From Halolacustris sp051744345 (GTDB lineage: Bacteria; Actinomycetota; Humimicrobiia; Humimicrobiales; Humimicrobiaceae): a stretch of DNA of 7,757 nt. The notes beneath the pieces are model-generated. The model was not told the origin of the DNA. It ran no database searches and saw only the letters and a program-made list of their open reading frames with translations. Each line of letters starts with the position of its first letter. Position 1 is the stretch's first letter. Location of the stretch: contig JBNJCW010000078.1 of the NCBI GenBank assembly GCA_051744345.1, positions 1 through 7,757 on the forward strand, read 5' to 3'. Positions 5,993 through 7,757 of this stretch are shown here, one piece after another. Made by a program: the position numbers and the translations under genes.

Positions 5993-6617
5993 TGGTCAAC
6001 CTCTCCATCAGTTCTGTTAATGATTCCTTGGAAAAAACAATATAATCAGCAAGCAGCATCATATATGTATTTAATGTCCCCGCGCTTGCTATCTCCACAT
6101 TGCTTATATTCCTGAATGATTTGGCGGCATTGCTCTCTGTGCCGTCCACAACTACAAGCACTCTGCCTTCTTCCAGCTTAAGCTTTTTCAATATACCCGC
6201 TGCCTGGCTGGTGGAGGGGCTGTCAAACTTCAGCTCATTTAAAACCTTTATCCTGTCCTGATTATATTTATCCGATAAAGCTATCAGCTTGGATTTTTTT
6301 ACCACCTTCTTGTTCAGCTTGAAAGAATAATCCCTGGGCTTGGGCCCAAAAACAATGCCTCCGCCCTTCCATATGGGAGACCTGTTTGTTCCAGCCCTTG
6401 CATTTCCGGTACCTTTCTGCCTCCAGGGCTTTCTTCCCCCGCCCCTTACTTCACTTCGGGTCTTGGTGTTATGGGTGCCTGCCCTCTGGGAAGCAAGATA
6501 CCTCCTGACCTCCTGGTAAAGGATCTCATTATTTACCTTTTGGTTTATGAGCTGGTTATCAACATTTATTTTTTCTATTTCTTTTCCTTCTATATCCACT
6601 ATGTTCAAGCTAGCCAT
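5979..6617 (-). CDS. rplD: 50S ribosomal protein L4
   Basis: L4 binds domain I of 23S rRNA and sends an extended loop into the exit tunnel opposite L22. The 212-residue protein has the loop motif RGGGRKPWRQKGTGNARAG (58-76) and SPIWKGGGIVFGPKPRDY (80-97), diagnostic of L4. The globular part includes RVLVVVDG (152-159) and the C-terminal tract ending ERLTNARS. In E. coli L4 also represses the S10 operon by binding its leader mRNA; the leader region upstream of tuf is outside this window, so nothing can be said about that here. The ATG has GGGAG upstream, within the 12-nt gap after rplC. Stop is TAG. Confidence 0.98.
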   Translation of the reverse strand: MASLNIVDIEGKEIEKINVDNQLINQKVNNEILYQEVRRYLASQRAGTHNTKTRSEVRGGGRKPWRQKGTGNARAGTNRSPIWKGGGIVFGPKPRDYSFKLNKKVVKKSKLIALSDKYNQDRIKVLNELKFDSPSTSQAAGILKKLKLEEGRVLVVVDGTESNAAKSFRNISNVEIASAGTLNTYMMLLADYIVFSKESLTELMERLTNARS

Positions 6618-6629
6618 TGTTTTCTCCCA

Positions 6630-7256
6630 TTAATTTAATTTTTCCAGGTAAACAATATTTCCCTTATTTCCCGGAACACTTCCCTTTATCAGGATAAGGT
6701 TCTGGTCCTCCAAAACATCTACCACTTCAGAGCCCTTGATGGTTACCCTTTCATTTCCCATCCTGCCGGGCATTTTCTTTCCCTTAAGAATCCTGGCTGG
6801 GGTAGCGCACATACCCACCGCGCCGGGTATCCTGTGCGCATGAGAACCATGCGACATTCTTCCCCGGTGGAAGTTATGCCTTTTTATAACTCCGGAAAAT
6901 CCCTTTCCCTTGGAAATTCCGCTTACCTTTACTTTATCCCCGGCCTTAAAAATGTTTAATGCAATACTGTCACCGGGTTTTATGCCTTCGGCGGCCTCTT
7001 TAAGCCTTATTTCACCCAGGTTCTTCTTTGGTTCAGCTTTTACCTTGTCAAATTCACCTTTTTTAGGTTTGCTTACCTTTTTCTTGCCTGTATTCCCAAA
7101 ACCTACTTTCAAGGCATCATAACCTTCCTGTTTGCTGTTCTTTACCTGAAGCACAATGCAGGGTTCAGCTTTTATAGCTGTAACATATACAGCATTACCG
7201 TTATCCCTGAACACCTGGGTTGTGCCAATTTTTTCTCCATATATAGCGTCTACCAT
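6630..7256 (-). CDS. rplC: 50S ribosomal protein L3
   Basis: L3 is an early 50S assembly protein whose long loop reaches towards the peptidyl transferase centre. The 208-residue product has the L3 start GEKIGTTQVF (7-16), KGKGFSGVIKRHNFHRG (116-132), the loop HGSHAHRIPGAVGMCATPAR (136-155) and KGKKMPGRMGNERVT (158-172). The ATG is two or three residues longer at the N-terminus than many homologues. Its Shine-Dalgarno match is imperfect (GTGGTG then CAAAG), weaker than most genes here, and may be folded into a hairpin. A candidate promoter precedes it in the 69-nt gap after rpsJ. Stop is TAA. Confidence 0.98.
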   Translation of the reverse strand: MVDAIYGEKIGTTQVFRDNGNAVYVTAIKAEPCIVLQVKNSKQEGYDALKVGFGNTGKKKVSKPKKGEFDKVKAEPKKNLGEIRLKEAAEGIKPGDSIALNIFKAGDKVKVSGISKGKGFSGVIKRHNFHRGRMSHGSHAHRIPGAVGMCATPARILKGKKMPGRMGNERVTIKGSEVVDVLEDQNLILIKGSVPGNKGNIVYLEKLN

Positions 7257-7262
7257 CTTTGC

Positions 7263-7290
7263 ACCACTTTCAAACTTTACAAAAAGTAGT
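7263..7290 (-). promoter_or_regulatory. Possible hairpin covering the rplC ribosome binding site
   Basis: On the transcribed strand ACTACTTT (7290..7283) can pair with AAAGTGGT (7270..7263), giving an 8-bp stem with one G-T wobble and a 12-nt loop. The 3' arm contains the GTGG part of the imperfect rplC Shine-Dalgarno motif. The stem is AT-rich and probably weak. No run of T follows it, so it is not an intrinsic terminator. A role in rplC translation is inference only. Confidence 0.25.
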
Positions 7291-7291
7291 A

Positions 7292-7319
7292 ATTATAATT
7301 AATTAATTTCAGATTGCAA
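7292..7319 (-). promoter_or_regulatory. Candidate sigma-70-type promoter for rplC onwards
   Basis: The -35 candidate TTGCAA (7319..7314; four of six to TTGACA) and a perfect -10 TATAAT (7297..7292) are separated by 16 nt, in the only long intergenic gap of the window (7257-7325). The spacer is AT-rich. Transcription would begin near 7285-7287, leaving a leader of about 30 nt before the rplC ATG. It would be an internal promoter adding to read-through from tuf and rpsJ. In AT-rich DNA a chance match is possible. Confidence 0.5.
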
Positions 7320-7325
7320 CCCCGT

Positions 7326-7646
7326 TTAAGACTTTATCTCTATATCCACACCTGCGGGCAGGCTCAGCCTCATCAGCAGGTCCACAGTCTTGGGGGTTGG
7401 ATCCAATATGTCAATTAATCTCTTATGCACCCTTATCTCAAAGTGTTCCCTTGAATCCTTGTCAACGTGAGGAGACCTTATAACACAATAAAGGTTTCTC
7501 CTTGTAGGCAAGGGAATCGGCCCCGAGACTTTCGCACCAGAACTTTCGGCAGTTTCCACAATTTTCCTTGCAGACCTGTCTATTATTTCATGGTCATAAG
7601 CCTTTAACTTTATTCTAATTTTCTGACCCAATTTAGCCACAGCCAC
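7326..7646 (-). CDS. rpsJ: 30S ribosomal protein S10
   Basis: S10 is a 30S head protein and, as NusE, also joins transcription antitermination complexes with NusB and NusG. Blocks include QKIRIKLKAYDHEIIDRSA (residues 8-26), GPIPLPTRRNLYCVIRSPHV (42-61) and DSREHFEIRVHKRLIDI (64-80), diagnostic of S10. There is no ATG: candidate starts are TTG (7649), GTG (7646) and GTG (7640). AGGAGG lies 3, 6 and 12 nt from these respectively, so GTG at 7646 is preferred and gives 106 residues; E. coli S10 has 103. GTG at 7640 (104 residues) cannot be excluded. The gene lies 18 nt after tuf. Stop is TAA. Confidence 0.96.
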   Translation of the reverse strand: MAVAKLGQKIRIKLKAYDHEIIDRSARKIVETAESSGAKVSGPIPLPTRRNLYCVIRSPHVDKDSREHFEIRVHKRLIDILDPTPKTVDLLMRLSLPAGVDIEIKS

Positions 7647-7664
7647 CAAAATCCTCCTGTTTCT

Positions 7665-7757
7665 TTACTCTATAATCTTGCTAATGCTTCCTGCCCCTAT
7701 GGTCCTTCCGCCTTCACGTATGGCAAACCTTAAGCCCTCTTCCATGGCTATGGGGGC
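7665..7757 (-). CDS. tuf: Elongation factor Tu, C-terminal end only
   Basis: The last 30 codons of a gene that begins beyond the right edge. The visible peptide contains PIAMEEGLRFAIREGGRTIG, the near-invariant end of the EF-Tu C-terminal beta-barrel domain, and finishes GAGSISKIIE before TAA. EF-Tu is the GTPase that delivers aminoacyl-tRNA to the ribosome. The gene is immediately upstream of rpsJ, as where the str operon (rpsL, rpsG, fusA, tuf) joins the S10 operon. The 18-nt gap holds little but the rpsJ Shine-Dalgarno motif, so no terminator separates them and rpsJ is probably read from transcripts passing through tuf. Confidence 0.96.
   Translation of the reverse strand, partial: APIAMEEGLRFAIREGGRTIGAGSISKIIE

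Noticed and set aside
7294..7299. TATAAT on the plus strand, a possible antisense promoter in the rpsJ-rplC gap
   Set aside because: The sequence ATTATAAT reads as TATAAT on both strands, but the plus strand has no -35-like hexamer at 16-18 nt; the nearest, TTTACA, is only 12 nt away.
58..7667. Recoding of TGA, suggested by its absence as a stop
   Set aside because: All genes read through at full family length with the standard bacterial code, the tryptophan codons I read are TGG, and no in-frame TGA appears. Absence from 18 stops alone does not show reassignment.
1..7757. A new or accessory system (defence, mobile element, CRISPR, RNA gene)
   Set aside because: Every stretch is accounted for by conserved ribosomal protein genes in canonical order; the longest gap is 69 nt, and no terminal repeats, arrays or foreign genes are visible.

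Overview
The window is one uninterrupted block of bacterial ribosomal-protein genes, all on the minus strand. It runs from the 3' end of an elongation factor Tu gene (right edge) through the complete S10 operon and most of the spc operon, to the first codons of a gene that by position is rplR (left edge). In transcription order: tuf (3' end), rpsJ, rplC, rplD, rplW, rplB, rpsS, rplV, rpsC, rplP, rpmC, rpsQ, rplN, rplX, rplE, rpsN, rpsH, rplF, rplR (5' end). This is the conserved bacterial str-S10-spc order with nothing inserted, lost or rearranged. I found no mobile element, CRISPR array, RNA gene or unknown gene.

Genes are packed tightly. Most gaps are 9 to 33 nt, and two pairs overlap (rplD/rplW by 14 nt, rplV/rpsC by 17 nt). 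The only larger gap is 69 nt between rpsJ and rplC. It holds a good candidate sigma-70-type promoter (TTGCAA, 16 nt, TATAAT) and a modest hairpin that would cover the rplC ribosome binding site. The spc genes follow the S10 genes with no room for a separate promoter (14 nt between rpsQ and rplN), so the block probably behaves as one superoperon translated with coupling, feeding the 30S (S10, S19, S3, S17, S14, S8) and 50S (L3, L4, L23, L2, L22, L16, L29, L14, L24, L5, L6, L18) subunits.

Organism: certainly a bacterium, since the families and order are bacterial and almost every gene has a purine-rich Shine-Dalgarno sequence. S14 is the short zinc-ribbon form and L24 carries four cysteines in a similar pattern; this fits Gram-positive and deep-branching lineages better than Gammaproteobacteria. 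The DNA is moderately AT-rich. Arg codons read by hand are mostly AGA/AGG and Ile is often ATA. I cannot name the phylum.

Most informative details: six of the 18 start codons seen appear to be non-ATG (GTG in rpsJ, rplB, rplF; TTG in rplV, rpsQ, rpsN). Of 18 visible stops, ten are TAA, eight TAG and none TGA. Several genes have longer open 5' ends than the start supported by family alignment and Shine-Dalgarno spacing (rplE, rplF, rpsJ, rpsQ), and these starts are corrected here. Overall this is an ordinary core region; the findings are modest and concern regulation, start/stop usage and start-site choice.
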